64,000 bases of DNA, taken from assembly GCF_040958095.1 (NCBI RefSeq), contig NC_091156.1:17808468-17872467 (forward strand), in the 5' to 3' direction. The position numbers were made by a program, and so were the translations under genes. Positions 39,506-60,200 of this stretch are shown here, piece by piece. The stretch is from Procambarus clarkii. Taxonomy: Eukaryota; Arthropoda; Malacostraca; Decapoda; Cambaridae. The notes under the pieces are model-generated. The model was not told where the DNA came from. It was given only the letters and a program-made list of their open reading frames with translations, and made no database searches. Within the stretch, counting starts at the first letter, position 1. The number at the start of each line of letters is the position of its first letter.

Positions 39506-39689
39506 CCGTCCCTGTCAACTTTGTCCTGGTATAGGACAAAGTTAGCGTATGCCAGTAGTGGACATGTGGGGCTACAAGCGGCCTCGGGTCGCGTGTTGAG
39601 CTGCCTGAGGTCACTTGTCATGAAGGAAGACGACTCCTGTGGGACCGTCCCGGGGGACTCTCTGAGGTGGCCACGGGCCTCTCGTGTCA

Positions 39690-40610
39690 CTGCATTCGGA
39701 GGCCAACATGATAGAGCTGATGAATTAGCCAAAGAATCTGCCTTTAAAGGATAAATTGAGTATAACCTTGGATTGTCGATAAGCAGTCTGAGAGCAATAG
39801 TACACCAAGAACTTCAACAAAATCTTGTAGATCTGAGGCAAAGTGAAATAGACACCATCTATCATCATACTATCATGCACGACGAGCCTCACATCTATGG
39901 TTCGTACAATAAACACATCTATGGTTCATCCAATAATCACATCTATGGTTCATCCAATAAACACATCTATGGTTCATCCAATAATCACATCTATGGATCA
40001 TCCAATAAAATCAGCAGACTTCTAGATGTTACTACTGCTCGGCTTAGACTCGGTTACAAGTATCTCTGGGAATTCTCATTATCTGCCGATGTAGACCTGA
40101 CCAAATGTAAACTGTCAACAAAATTATTCGCACACCCTCCGTCACTATGTGATGGAGTGCGAAAAGATACGTGAATTTAGAGACAATTCTATAACCAATG
40201 TTCCAGCGATGTGTAAATATTTCATTAAAAATGTTCTGCCACCAGAAATTTTAGCCAAATATCCCCAGTTTGCTAACTGTAGGTAGTAACTGAGTGATTG
40301 TAACCTATCCACCGCTGCCCACTGGATGGGGGGCGGTGTGCAGGACAAACATATCAATTGTGACACTAACTCTCCACATATGTCAGTTGCTTAATTTAGA
40401 AACTGTATTTGTGGTCGATCTCGAACCCATGTTGATGTGACGACTTATACTGAATTGTGTAACTAGCTCAACAAGATTGTAACTTGCTTAGCTAAACGAA
40501 TTGTGGGGTTCAGTCCCTGAGCCCATTATGTGCCTCTGTAACCCTTTACACTACCGCCCACAAGATGGGTATGGGGGGCATAATAAATGAACTAAACTAA
40601 AAACTAATAG
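39690..40610 (+). mobile_element. RNase H-type LINE 3' part with an internal tandem repeat
   Basis: Encodes GGQHDRADELAKESAF (end of RNase H), then DEPHIYGS.NK, five repeats of HIYGSSNK/N (39890-40010), ISRLLDVTTARLRLGYKYLW, EFSLSADVDLTKCKL and, after a frameshift, HTLRHYVMECEK. The 3' UTR ends ggtatggggggcataataaa tgaac. The copy at 42741-43530 has only one HIYGSSNK unit. Confidence 0.85.
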
Positions 40611-41284
40611 TGTACTCTGGGTGGTGGTGACGGTCCCACAAGACCCTGGGGGCTGGTTTAGGAGGGACCACCACTCCTCCATCACTGGACATAACTAGTG
40701 GTTTGTAAATAATTTATCACATTATTCAGTTATCGATTTCATATTATACACATTGCCTCTAACTGTGGATAGGGATATTTTCAGGAAAGGATGTACATGA
40801 ATAACTGAATAAACAAGTGTCCAATTTTAATACAAAGACTCTGAGTAACATATTCAGACAATAAATTACAATAACGGAGCTGAAAATTAGACACCCAACC
40901 CACATTTCTAAAAATAAAGAATTTACAACGTTTTGGTCCGTCCTGAAACGGACCAAAACGGACTTTGTCATCAAGTCGTGACTAAAGGTCCAGCCGGACA
41001 CACAGAAACGTCGTCAATTCTCTATTTACAGATCGTGGGTTGATTGTCTGCGTAACATTGCTATTTATACTGAACGTGTTCTATACATCAGCCTTATCAG
41101 TTCCCCTCAGAGTGTTGTATGTTGTTATCGTGAGTTCTTTCTACAGAGGTTGTGAGCTTCTGCTTCCTCAACATTTTCTTAAGTTTATAGGCTAAGCATG
41201 CAGGGGGTTTTTCCTCTAGTCCCGTACATAAATGTGCGTAAGTTTTCTAATAACATGAAAATTGAATTGACGAGAGTGTGTGTA

Positions 41285-41395
41285 TGTTTGTAACAAGTGA
41301 GGCTCTGTGACAAGTGAGGTTCTACGACAAGTGAGGCTCTATGACAAGTGAGGCTCTATGACAAGTGAGGCTCTATGACAAGTGAGGCTCTATGA
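41285..41395. repeat. 17-bp tandem repeat (acaagtgaggctctatg)
   Basis: Six units, the last four identical. Confidence 0.93.
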
Positions 41396-41499
41396 CAGTG
41401 CCGCGACACTGTTGTGTGGACGGAGGTGTCTTGAGACAACAGCGGATGTCTTGCAGTGATAACTCCACTCCCGCAGTGTACGTGTGTTTGTTTGCCTCT

Positions 41500-41590
41500 G
41501 CCGCCCCCCAGTACACCCAGTATACCTCTACCGCCCTCCAGTATCCCTCTACCGCCCTCCAGTATCCCTCTACCGCCCTCCAGTACACCT
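41500..41590. repeat. 21-bp tandem repeat
   Basis: About four units of 21 bases (cagtatccctctaccgccct plus c). Confidence 0.9.
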
Positions 41591-42740
41591 ACTGTCCTCC
41601 CAGCGCCGCTCGTATTCCTCCAGTACTACTTTTATCCCTCTTTGCCCCCCTGGTACTGGTAATTTCTCCAGTGACACTGGTATCCGCACGCTTACCTACA
41701 GTACTGCTGGTGACTCCTCTCTAGCCCTGCAGCACCACTCTTGTTTCTCCTCTGTTGTGTAGTATATTACTTCACAACCACGTGACTGTCATGGCCTCTT
41801 CCGTAAGTACCCTTCAGCGTCCTTTATACATCAGACTTGTGTGCTCTCACATCGGCGCCGAGCCGTGACTGTGGTGTCCCGTTTTCTGCTTGGAGTCCTC
41901 TAGTAGAGGTTAGGATAACGCGCTTTGGTACCTCGGTTTCTAGACGTTGGGAAGCCTTAGGAGGACGGGGGCGCCACCAACCAGTCCCACTGGACCCTCG
42001 CCGCCAGCAGGCTTTACTCGACCCCAAACCAAATGGCACTACAACATTATTTATTGGAAACACTCGTCTGGGAACACAGCAACAAGAGGGGTTGTATCTA
42101 ATCTTGGGATATAAAATATCTGAGTGACGATCTGACTGAACTCAACGATCTGAGTGCCAGATCGCTGTGAGTTCAACCCACCAGCATTGGCCAGAGTGGG
42201 GTGGGCTGTTGTTTGCTAAATATTTAATTAAGAATTGGCCCAGTATCAGGCTTTTTGTATGTGTGACGATATCAATGGAGTGAGGTGTGACCATATCGGC
42301 GCCGTCTATGGACATGCACTCCAGCTCCAAGACATTAGGTGTGACGAAGACAACGCCATCTGTAAAAGGCTCCTGAGCATGGAAGATGATGTCCTATGGT
42401 GAGGGAAGTAACGATATCAACGCTATCTATAGTGTGCATCCAATCATATTTTCTGTTCCCCGGTGAAAGGTTGTCGTCATATGTTCTCCTTGTGTACGTT
42501 CTGTCTGGCTAATGACTATTACGTCCACAGAGGTGAAGAGGAGGGTCTCTTGCAGTGTTGCCAGATTGGGCTACAAGTAGCGAATTGGGCTACTTTTGAG
42601 AGCCCCGCGCTCCCAAATTTTTAATATCGCTACTTGCTACTTTTTGGGCTAATTTAAAAGCAAGATGTGCTAATTTGGGCTATTAATGTTAAGAATATAC
42701 GATTGCGAGTTATATGAAAGTAACTAAGCTATAAATAATT

Positions 42741-43530
42741 GTTATTAATAGTTAGTTTAGTTTAGTTCATTTATTATGCACCCCATACCCATCTTGTGGG
42801 CGGTAGTGGAAAGGGTTACAGAGGCACATAATGGGCTCAGGGACTGAACCCCACAATTCATTTAGCTAAGCAAGTTACAATCTTGATGAGCTAGTTACAA
42901 AATTCAATATAAGTCGTCACATCAACAATGGGTTCGAAATCGACCTCAAGTACAGGTTCCAAATTAAGCAACTGACATATGTGGAGAGCTAGTGTCACAA
43001 TTGATATGTTTGTCCTGCACACTGCCCCCCCCCCCCATCCAGTGGGCAGCGGTGGATAAGTTACAATCACTTAGTTACTACCTACAGTTAGCAAACTGGG
43101 GATATTTGGCTAAAATTTCTGGTAGCAGACCATTTTGAATGAAATATTTACACATCGTTGGTACATGGTTATAGAATTGTCTCTAAATTCACGTATCTTT
43201 TCGCACTCCATCACATAGTGACGGAGGGTGTGCGAATAATTTTGTTGACACAGTTTACATTTGGTCAGGTCTAAATCAGCAGATAATGAGAATTCCCAGA
43301 GATACTTGTAACCGAGTCTAAGCCGAGCAGTAGTAACATCTAGAAGTCTGCTGATTTTATTGGATGATCCATAGATGTGTGGCTCCTCTTGCATGATAGT
43401 ATGATGATAGATGGAATTACTGGTGTCAATGTTGGCCTCCGAATGCATGATAGAGCTGATAAGTTAGCCAAAGAATCTGCCTTTAAAGGAGACGTTGAGT
43501 GTAACCTTGGATTGTCAATGAGCAATCTGA
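42741..43530 (-). mobile_element. RNase H-type LINE, 5'-truncated with inverted 5' end
   Basis: Minus-oriented body: EEPHIYGSSNKISRLLDVTT, ARLRLGYKYLWEFSLSADLD, CKLCQQNYSHTLRHYVMEC, then the 3' UTR ending gtgcataataaatgaactaa. Its 5' segment (about 43435-43530) is in the opposite orientation (tgatagagctgataagttag, LINE sense on plus). A perfect 25-base duplication starting gaaagtaactaagctataaa flanks it at 42716-42740 and 43531-43555. This is the pattern left by twin priming. Confidence 0.9.
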
Positions 43531-43555
43531 GAAAGTAACTAAGCTATAAATAATT

Positions 43556-43984
43556 ATAATTAATAATAATTGTAAATATTAATTAATACTAAATAATATT
43601 ATTTAATAAATTAGTCCCAGTTCAATGCAGAGTTTTCTTTCAAGAACAGAAACTTGTAAATATAAATACAAGATAATAGATAGATCGATAAATAAATAGA
43701 CAACTTTCAAGTATTGCACCAAGTAATGGCGAGAGGAAAAAAACTAGACAGTATACATTACATTTGAAATTAATAATGGATGAATGGTAATAAATTGGTG
43801 TATGTTTGTAAGTATACCAGACAAAGTCTATTTAATGGCAGAATTTAGCCATTTTGTGTAAAAACTTTTATATCTCATATTATTAATTATAACAGTAATC
43901 GAAAAAAGTCATAGTTTGTATATACAAGAGATGAAACAGAGAGCCATGAGCTAGATCGTTGTGCTGAGTCCATAAGGAGGCCGA
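43556..43984. other. Unassigned AT-rich sequence
   Basis: Nothing recognised apart from short aataaat-type runs. Confidence 0.4.
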
Positions 43985-44458
43985 GCTTCCAGAAATACCT
44001 TCCTGTGATTGGCTGTTGCGGGGAATACCAACACTCTTTTTAGGAATAAAATTTAAACTTTGAAATAGGTCCTTGTGCACAACAACAAGGTTGTTGTGAA
44101 AAAGAACAACAATTTCTGTTTTGCACCCGACAGAAATCTCCATCTAACTGAATAATTTACTCGAATAAGAGGGCAGAGCAGTGTATCATTATTTGTGTCA
44201 AGGCAACCCCCCAATAATAACGTCACAAGTTAGCCCATTTTTATATAACAACTGTTATATCCTGCAATATTTAATTATCACTTTATTAACACTTTAAATA
44301 ATTAACACTTCACTTTTTGGGTAAATTAAAGTTAAAGCAGAATTCCATAAGCAGGACTGGTGGGCTGAACTAAGATGTTTACTAAGTGGATGGCACGTAT
44401 AGCTGATCCCTTCCTGTGATTGGCTGTTGTGTGAATGTCAACAAAGAGTTTCTAGGCT
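43985..44458. repeat. Local duplication, copy 1
   Basis: Starts ttccagaaataccttcctgt gattggctgttgcgggg and ends gatcccttcctgtgattggc tgttgtgtgaatgtcaac. Copy 2 at 44870-45354 is collinear but diverged. Each copy has gattggctgttg at both ends. Confidence 0.85.
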
Positions 44459-44464
44459 GGGATT

Positions 44465-44470
44465 TATTTC

Positions 44471-44565
<95 letters not shown>

Positions 44566-44660
44566 TATACAAGAAGGTACATTGGGTTTGTGAGAATACA
44601 TAGCATAGTATTTACAATCTTGTAAAGCCACTAGTACGCGCAGCGTTTCGGGCAGAAACG
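44465..44660 (-). mobile_element. SINE 3' end with a long (ATTT)n tail
   Basis: Minus orientation: ctgcccgaaacgctgcgcgt, agtggctttacaagattgta, aacccaatgtaccttcttgt, then about 26 AAAT units. It is inserted between the two local duplication copies. Confidence 0.85.
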
Positions 44661-44869
44661 GAAAATTTCTCGAAAAGTTAGCAATAAAATACGCTTTCTA
44701 GTTCTTTATTTTTAAAATTAAGACCAGGGATTCTGTCTAACGAAGCTGCAAGCTAAAACACCGTTATCCTATAATGTTCATCTGTAGCTTGACCCTAAAT
44801 ACTCGTTTATTAAACGAATTTATTGTTAGAGTTCATTAGGAATCAACTTTGTTGAAGGCAGAGTTTCCA

Positions 44870-45354
44870 ACAAATACCTTCCTGTGATTGGCTGTTGCGG
44901 GGAATGCCAACGCTTATATGAATAAAATGCAAAATAAGAAATACGTCCTTTTGCTCAATAACGTTGTTGTTGTACAAAAGAACAACAATTTCTGTTTTAT
45001 ACAAGACAGAAATTTCCATCTAACTGAATAATGTAGACTAATAAGAGGGCGGAGGCATTGTATCGCCGATATTATTTGCGAGACAAAACCCCCACTGATG
45101 ACGTCACAAGTAAGGTAGCCAGCCCATGTTTCTGTAACACCCGTTACATCCTACAGTATTTAATTATCACTATATTAATACTTTTAAATACTTAACATTT
45201 AACTTTTTAGGTAGATTAAAGTTGAAGCAGAATGTCATAAGCAAGGATGGTGTGCTGAATAAAGATGATTTATTAAGTGGATGGAGCCTTTAGCAGTTTA
45301 GCTGATCCCTTCCTGTGATTGGCTGTTGTGTGAATGTCAACAAAGAGTTTCTAC
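44870..45354. repeat. Local duplication, copy 2
   Basis: Collinear with 43985-44458: ctgtgattggctgttgcggg, agaacaacaatttctgtttt, gacgtcacaagt, ccttcctgtgattggctgtt gtgtgaatg. Confidence 0.85.
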
Positions 45355-45361
45355 CAATGAT

Positions 45362-45403
45362 AGGCCATTTATTATGCACCCCATACCATCTTGTGGGCAG
45401 AGC
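45362..45403 (-). mobile_element. RNase H-type LINE 3' end, very short
   Basis: catttattatgcaccccata cc and cttgtgggc match the 3' 40 bases of the LINE copy at 42.77 kb. Confidence 0.6.
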
Positions 45404-46639
45404 TTGGAACCTCCTACCCGAGCACAACAACCCGCCTTATGGGTTGCTGTTTGGCTATTTATAGTGCGTTGGAAAAAAAACAGATGGCGTTAGTTGTATT
45501 TTGTGGGGTAATTTGTTATAGGTGTAATTTGATGTCAACAGATGGCGTAAGCTGTATCTTATGGCCACTGTTGACCAGCCAGTTGAAAGTGTTCTCTTCT
45601 GCCGACAGATGGCATCAGCTGTGTTATTATTACTTCCGAATTCCCTTTTAAACACTGATCCACAAATCCCTTGGCTTATGATAAGGTTATATACCATTTA
45701 TGATAAGTAAGAGATAACTGGAGTTCCTCAATTACTTTTATTTATCAACTGTTCAGGATATCATCATATAACTGGCTGTCTGTTCGGAAGTTCTGCTAGC
45801 GTATAGTTAGAGACTTCTGCCAGGGTGTTAATAGAGACCTCCTATTATTTGTGACCCCTGTCAGCTTGTTGCTGAAGACCTCTGTCAGTGTGTTTCTGAA
45901 GAGCAGATGTGGGGTATTTGGACATCGTGATGATATGGTGTAGGACTGGCCCATGTTGAGTAGGGCGAACTCGCCGCTGTTATGACCATTGGACGTGGAT
46001 GATGAATATTTGGAGATAGTGGACTCGCTGGGAATTGAAGAAAACTGTAGATATATTATGTAAAGATGTTATTTAGTCTTATTTAAACCCTTTTTTATTT
46101 TCACAATTACTTGCTACTGCCAATTCTTGATAAATTACTAGTGACCAGAGGTGGGGAACAATGCAGAAGTGGCTCCAAGGCCCCATACGCAGAAAGAACC
46201 CGGTTACTGGCTCAGTCAGGCCGTAACAGTATGCTTCCAGTACCTATGCCTGTTTGAGCGTCACTCTCTGTAGCCAAGGATGTGGTGCGTGTGGAGTCAG
46301 CCCCGGGGATGGGTCTGGATTATCTGTGTCATGTGTTTATTGAAGAACACGTCCAGGGTCTTTTCCCATTGCATTTTCAATGCCAGCAAGAAGTGCTTGA
46401 ATGAGGTCTATATTGAATTGTGAGTTTCGTGGGGGTGATGAGGTGGACATGGGGTATTTGTGAATTGTGTTGTTGGGTGGTTGTTATTGATTAAGGACTG
46501 TGTTGCGTTGTTTCAGTACGCTGCAGTATTGCATGTTGGTGATGGAGTGAGTCATGGTAGTAGTCTTAGCTGCTATGTATGAAGGGACATGCACTTTATA
46601 TTTGTGAAATTTTTTATCTTGTGTCATGGCTGGAGAAAT
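45404..46639. other. Unassigned sequence
   Basis: Three imperfect copies of acagatggcgtaagctgtat are spaced about 60 bases at 45479, 45538 and 45603. Weak repeats of gacctctgtcag follow at 45800-45900. No gene recognised. Confidence 0.4.
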
Positions 46640-47165
46640 TGCTGACCTGGAGAGCGTGCAGAGATCCTTTACTGCTAGAATCCACTCAGTAAAACATCTA
46701 AACTATTGGGACCAACCTAAATCTGTATTCTCTTGAGCGCAGGCGGGAGATATACATAATAATTTACACGTGGAACATATTAGAGGAGCTGATCCCAAAC
46801 CTGCACACAGAAATAACATCACATGAGACCAGGAGGCATGGCAGGATGTGCAGAATATCCCCGTTGAAGAGCAGAGGTGCAACAGGTACTTTGAGAGAGA
46901 ACTGTCAACATCAGAGGCCCGAGACTGTTCAACACGCTTCCACTACACATAAGGGGGCATAACTGGCCGACCTCTCACAGTGTTCAAGAGAACTTGATAA
47001 AACCTCAAAAGGATACCTGATCAACCAGGCTGTGGCTCATGCGTCAAGCTGCGAGCAGCCGCGTCGAACAGCCTGGTTGACCAGTCCAGCAACCAGGAGG
47101 CCTGGTCGACGACCGGGCCGTGGGGTCGCTAAGCCCCAAAAACACCTCGAGGTAACCTCAAGGTA
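46640..47165 (+). mobile_element. CR1/Jockey-type LINE 3' end, decayed
   Basis: Encodes in broken frames DLESVQRSFTARI, LNYWDQ, RRQEIYIIIYTWNI-like text, ETRRHGRMCRISP, TVNIRGPRLFNTLPLHI and LDKTSKGYLINQAV: the order seen at the end of LINE reverse transcriptases. It ends with ggcctggtcgacgaccgggc, gctaagccccaaaaacacct and cgaggtaacctcaaggta, the tail shared by SINE family 2. Confidence 0.8.
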
Positions 47166-48010
47166 TGGTCACCAGCACATTTTGAGCATTTAAGTATTTC
47201 TGAAGTGTATGTATTTGTGAAATGGGCACCAGAGCAAAGTGCACATTAGTAGTACATCCTTGTGAGGTATGATTAAATTCTCTACATCTAAACCATTGAG
47301 TTGGACATGGTATGTACACCTCTGGTTTGTGGGAGCAGCCACTTATTCAAACCTGATCAGGTGGAAGGTTGTCTAGGAAGGTAAGTAAGGCTGATCCTGT
47401 GTCACTCGGCACTAAGTCTATTCTGCACTCCTAGTCAAAGTGGCAATGTTGTCAAATGTAACGATGGAAGTTTTCAAACCAAGAGAATATGACCTACCTT
47501 GGCTGAGCGGATGTTTGTCATGAGACCACGTATGGTCACAGGGGGATGACCATTGTTTACAGCAGGGTAGTGGCGGCATTCAGCCCCTCGTCTGTCTGTC
47601 TTACTACGTCTACTGTCTAGGAAGACGCCTTCCTTATCCTGCTCAGAGTGCGGGAAAACCATCATTATAAGAATGTATTCACCTAGTTGTTCTTGCGGGG
47701 GGTTCAGCTCTGCTGTTTCGGCCCACCTCTCAACTGTCAATCAATCAACGGTAACTAACTACTAGTGCCAGGTGCCGGTGGGTCTCCGGGTTCATCAATA
47801 GTATCATAGTTTTGACCTCAGGCTTCCTGGCAAAACCAATTAGGAATCCAGGGTGGTAACACAGCACTACCTTGCAGCAGGTTGATGAAGAACGGGACAC
47901 TGGAGTGAGAGGCCATCATTCACACACAGTGTCACAACATGTCGGAGCGACAGTAAAACAAAGTAAACCAAATCCTGGGAATAGTCAAACGAGCCTTATG
48001 ACTTCTAGGG
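47166..48010. other. Unassigned sequence with one tail fragment
   Basis: 47670-47760 on the minus strand carries the gacagttgagaggtgggccg, gaacaactaggtgaat tail. Otherwise nothing recognised. Confidence 0.45.
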
Positions 48011-48019
48011 AACACAAGG

Positions 48020-48575
48020 TGATCTCTTTGGTGCAAAATACGGTAGTTATTCAACTGTATAAATCGCTGATATCTAGATTATTGTATCCAGACATGGAGA
48101 CATCTTCAGAAAGACATTTGCTTTGGAGAAAGTTCAATACCGAGCGTCAAAAATCATTCTAGAACTAAGTCGACTTTCATACCAGGAACGGTTGAGGGCC
48201 AACTGCTAACACTACAAACCAGACATGACAAGGCTCATCTTATAAAACTTTTAAAATACTAAAGAAATTGGAAGATGTTGATGTAGACTACTTCCTCTAA
48301 AGGTCAGATGTAACACAAACAAGGAGCAACGGTTTCGAGCTCAACAAGCAACAATGTAGGACTGAGAACAGGAGATGCTTTTTCACCCTCAGTTATAAAC
48401 CCATAGAACAGCCTACCCGCCGAAACCATAAATGCCAAAACAGCTAAATTTCAAAATCCAGCTAGAAAAAATCATTATGACCATAGAGGGGGACTATTGA
48501 CAAGCCGCTGGCATCATGTCCTCGTCGAGGATATTAGATAATGGCGTTCAGGTAAATTCAGGTATGTCCAGTTTG
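48020..48575 (+). mobile_element. CR1-type LINE 3' end, decayed
   Basis: Broken frames with LEKVQYRASKIILELSRLSY, QERLRANC, LQTRHDKAHLIKLLKY, and a tail tcctcgtcgaggatattaga, ttcaggtaaattcaggta. Several stops. It lies just upstream of the NLR-like gene. Confidence 0.72.
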
Positions 48576-48766
48576 CAGGAAGACGGGGTGTAAGGAATGG
48601 CGCCCTTCCTAAGACATATTATAATTTGCACTTTGTTTCACTATTGATTTTTAATCCTAATTTTTGTTTGTCATTACAGAATGATGGAGTAATGTGTCAG
48701 CTGTGACGACAGCGTGAACGTCTCGCCATCTGTTAAACCACCTGTCACATTAAGCCATCTGTCTCC

Positions 48767-57197
<8,431 letters not shown>

Positions 57198-57263
57198 GTA
57201 CGGTCCACTTGTTGTTCAAGTCCTTCATGCCTTGGGGACCAGACCTTAGGTCTATCACCACCT

Positions 57264-60200
57264 TGGTCCACACCCAGGACACCCACGGTCCACACACCCA
57301 GGACACCCACGGTCCACACACCCAGGACACCCACGGTCCACACACCCAGGACACCCACGGTCCACACACCCAGGACACCCACGGTCCACACACCCAGGAC
57401 ACCCACGGTCCACACACCCAGGACACCCACGGTCCACACACCCAGGACACCCACGGTCCACACACCCAGGACACCCACGGTCCACACACCTAGGACACCC
57501 ACGGTCCACACCCAGGACACCCACGGTCCACACACCCAGGACACCCACGGTCCACACACCTAGGACACCCACGTTCCACACACCCAGGACACCCACGGTC
57601 CACACACCCAGGACACCCACGGTCCACACACCCAGGACACCCACGGTCCACACACCTAGGACACCCACGGTCCACACACCCAGGACACCCACGGTCCACA
57701 CACCCAGGACACCCACGGTCCACACACCCAGGACACCCACGGTCCACACACCCAGGACACCCACGGTCCACACACCCAGGACACCCACGGTCCACACACC
57801 CAGGACACCCACGGTCCACACACCCAGGACACCCACGGTCCACACACCCAGGACACCCACGGTCCACACACATAGGACACCCACGGTCCACACACCCAGG
57901 ACACCCACGGTCCACACACCCAGGACACCCACGGTCCACACACCTAGGACACCCACGGTCCACACCCAGGACACCCACGGTCCACACACCCAGGACACCC
58001 ACGGTCCACACACCTAGGACACCCACGGTCCACACACCCAGGACACCCACGGTCCACACACCCAGGACACCCACGGTCCACACACCCAGGACACCCACGG
58101 TCCACACACCCAGGACACCCACGGTCCACACACCCAGGACACCCACGGTCCACACACCCAGGACACCCGCGGTCCACACACCCAGGACACCCACGGTCCA
58201 CACACCCAGGACACCCACGGTCCACACCCAGGACACCCACGGTCCACACACCCAGGACACCCACGGTCCACACACCCAGGACACCCACGGTCCACACACC
58301 CAGGACACCCACGATCCTCACACCCAGGACACCCACGGTCCACACACCCAGGACACCCACGGTCCACACACCCAGGACACCCACGATCCTCACACCCAGG
58401 ACACCCACGGTCCACACACCCAGGACACCCACGGTCCACACACCCAGGACACCCACGGTCCACACACCCAGGACACCCACGGTCCACACACCCAGGACAC
58501 CCACGGTCCACACACCCAGGACACCCGCGGTCCACACACCCAGGACACCCATGGTCCACACCCAGGACACCCACGGTCCACACACCCAGGACACCCATGG
58601 TCCACACCCAGGACACCCACGGTTCACACACCCAGGACACCCACGGTCCACACCCAGGACACCCACGGTCCACACACCCAGGACACCCACGGTCCACACA
58701 CCCAGGACACCCACGGTCCACACACCCAGGACACCCACGGTCCACACACCCAGGACACCCACGGTCCACACACCCAGGACACCCGCGGTCCACACACCCA
58801 GGACACCCACGGTCCACACCCAGGACACCCACGGTCCACACACCCAGGACACCCACGGTCCACACACCCAGGACACCCACGGTCCACACACCCAGGACAC
58901 CCACGATCCTCACACCCAGGACACCCACGGTCCACACACCCAGGACACCCACGGTCCACACACCCAGGACACCCACGGTCCACACACCCAGGACACCCAC
59001 GGTCCACACACCCAGGACACCCACGGTCCACACACCCAGGACACCCGCGGTCCACACACCCAGGACACCCATGGTCCACACCCAGGACACCCACGGTCCA
59101 CACACCCAGGACACCCATGGTCCACACCCAGGACACCCACGGTCCACACACCCAGGACACCCACGGTCCACACCCAGGACACCCACGGTCCACACACCCA
59201 GGACACCCACGGTCCACACCCAGGACACCCACGGTCCACACACCCAGGACACCCGCGGTCCACACACCCAGGACACCAGCGGTCAACATACCCAGGACAC
59301 CAGCGGTCCACACCCAGGACACCCACGGTCCACACCCAGGACACCCACGGTCCACACCCAAGACACCCACGGTCCACACCCAGGACACCCACGGTCCACA
59401 CACCCAGGACACCCACGGTCCACACCCAGGACACCCACGGTCCACACCCAGGACACCCACGGTCCACACCCAGGACACCCACGGTCCACACCCAGGACAC
59501 CCACGGTCCACACACCCAGGACACCCACGGTCCACACACCCAGGACACCCACGGTCCACACACCCAGGACACCCACGGTCCACACCCTGAACACCCACGG
59601 TCCACACCCAGGACACCCACGGTCCACACCCTGAACACCCACGGTCCACACCCAGGACACCCACGGTCCACACCCTGAACACCCACGGTCCACACACCCA
59701 GGACACCCACGGTCCACACCCTGAACACCCACGGTCCACACCCTGAACACCCACGGTCCACACACCCAGAACACCCACGGTCCACACCCAGGACACCCAC
59801 GGTCCACACACCCAGGACACCCACGGTCCACACCCAGGACACCCACGGTCCACACCCAGGACACCCACGGTCCACACCCAGGACACCCACGGTCCACACC
59901 CAGGACACCCACGGTCCACACACCCAGGACACCCACGGTCCACACACCCAGGACACCCACGGTCCACACACCCAGGACACCCACGGTCCACACACCCAGG
60001 ACACCCACGGTCCACACCCAGGACACCCACGGTCCACACACCCAGGACACCCACGGTCCACACACCCAGGACACCCACGGTCCACACACCCAGGACACTC
60101 ACGGTCCACACCCTGAACACCCACGGTCCACACCCAGGACACCCACGGTCCACACCCTGAACACCCACGGTCCACACCCAGGACACCCACGGTCCACACC

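Larger units (their letters stand above)
40611..42540. other. Unassigned sequence with small tandem repeats
   Basis: No gene recognised. It holds a decayed relative of the palindromic retroposon near 40925-41020 (gttttggtccgtcctgaaac and inverted copy), a 17-bp array at 41290 and a 21-bp array at 41500. A stretch at 41830-42060 is GC-richer with a long frame but no recognisable domain. Confidence 0.4.

Noticed and set aside
39229-39754. 161-codon frame at 39.2-39.7 kb
   Set aside because: Runs through a 31-bp minisatellite; only its last residues (HDRADELAKESAF) belong to a LINE.
41837-42127. 96-codon plus frame and the opposite 79-codon frame
   Set aside because: No recognisable domain, splice partner or codon pattern; kept only as unassigned sequence.
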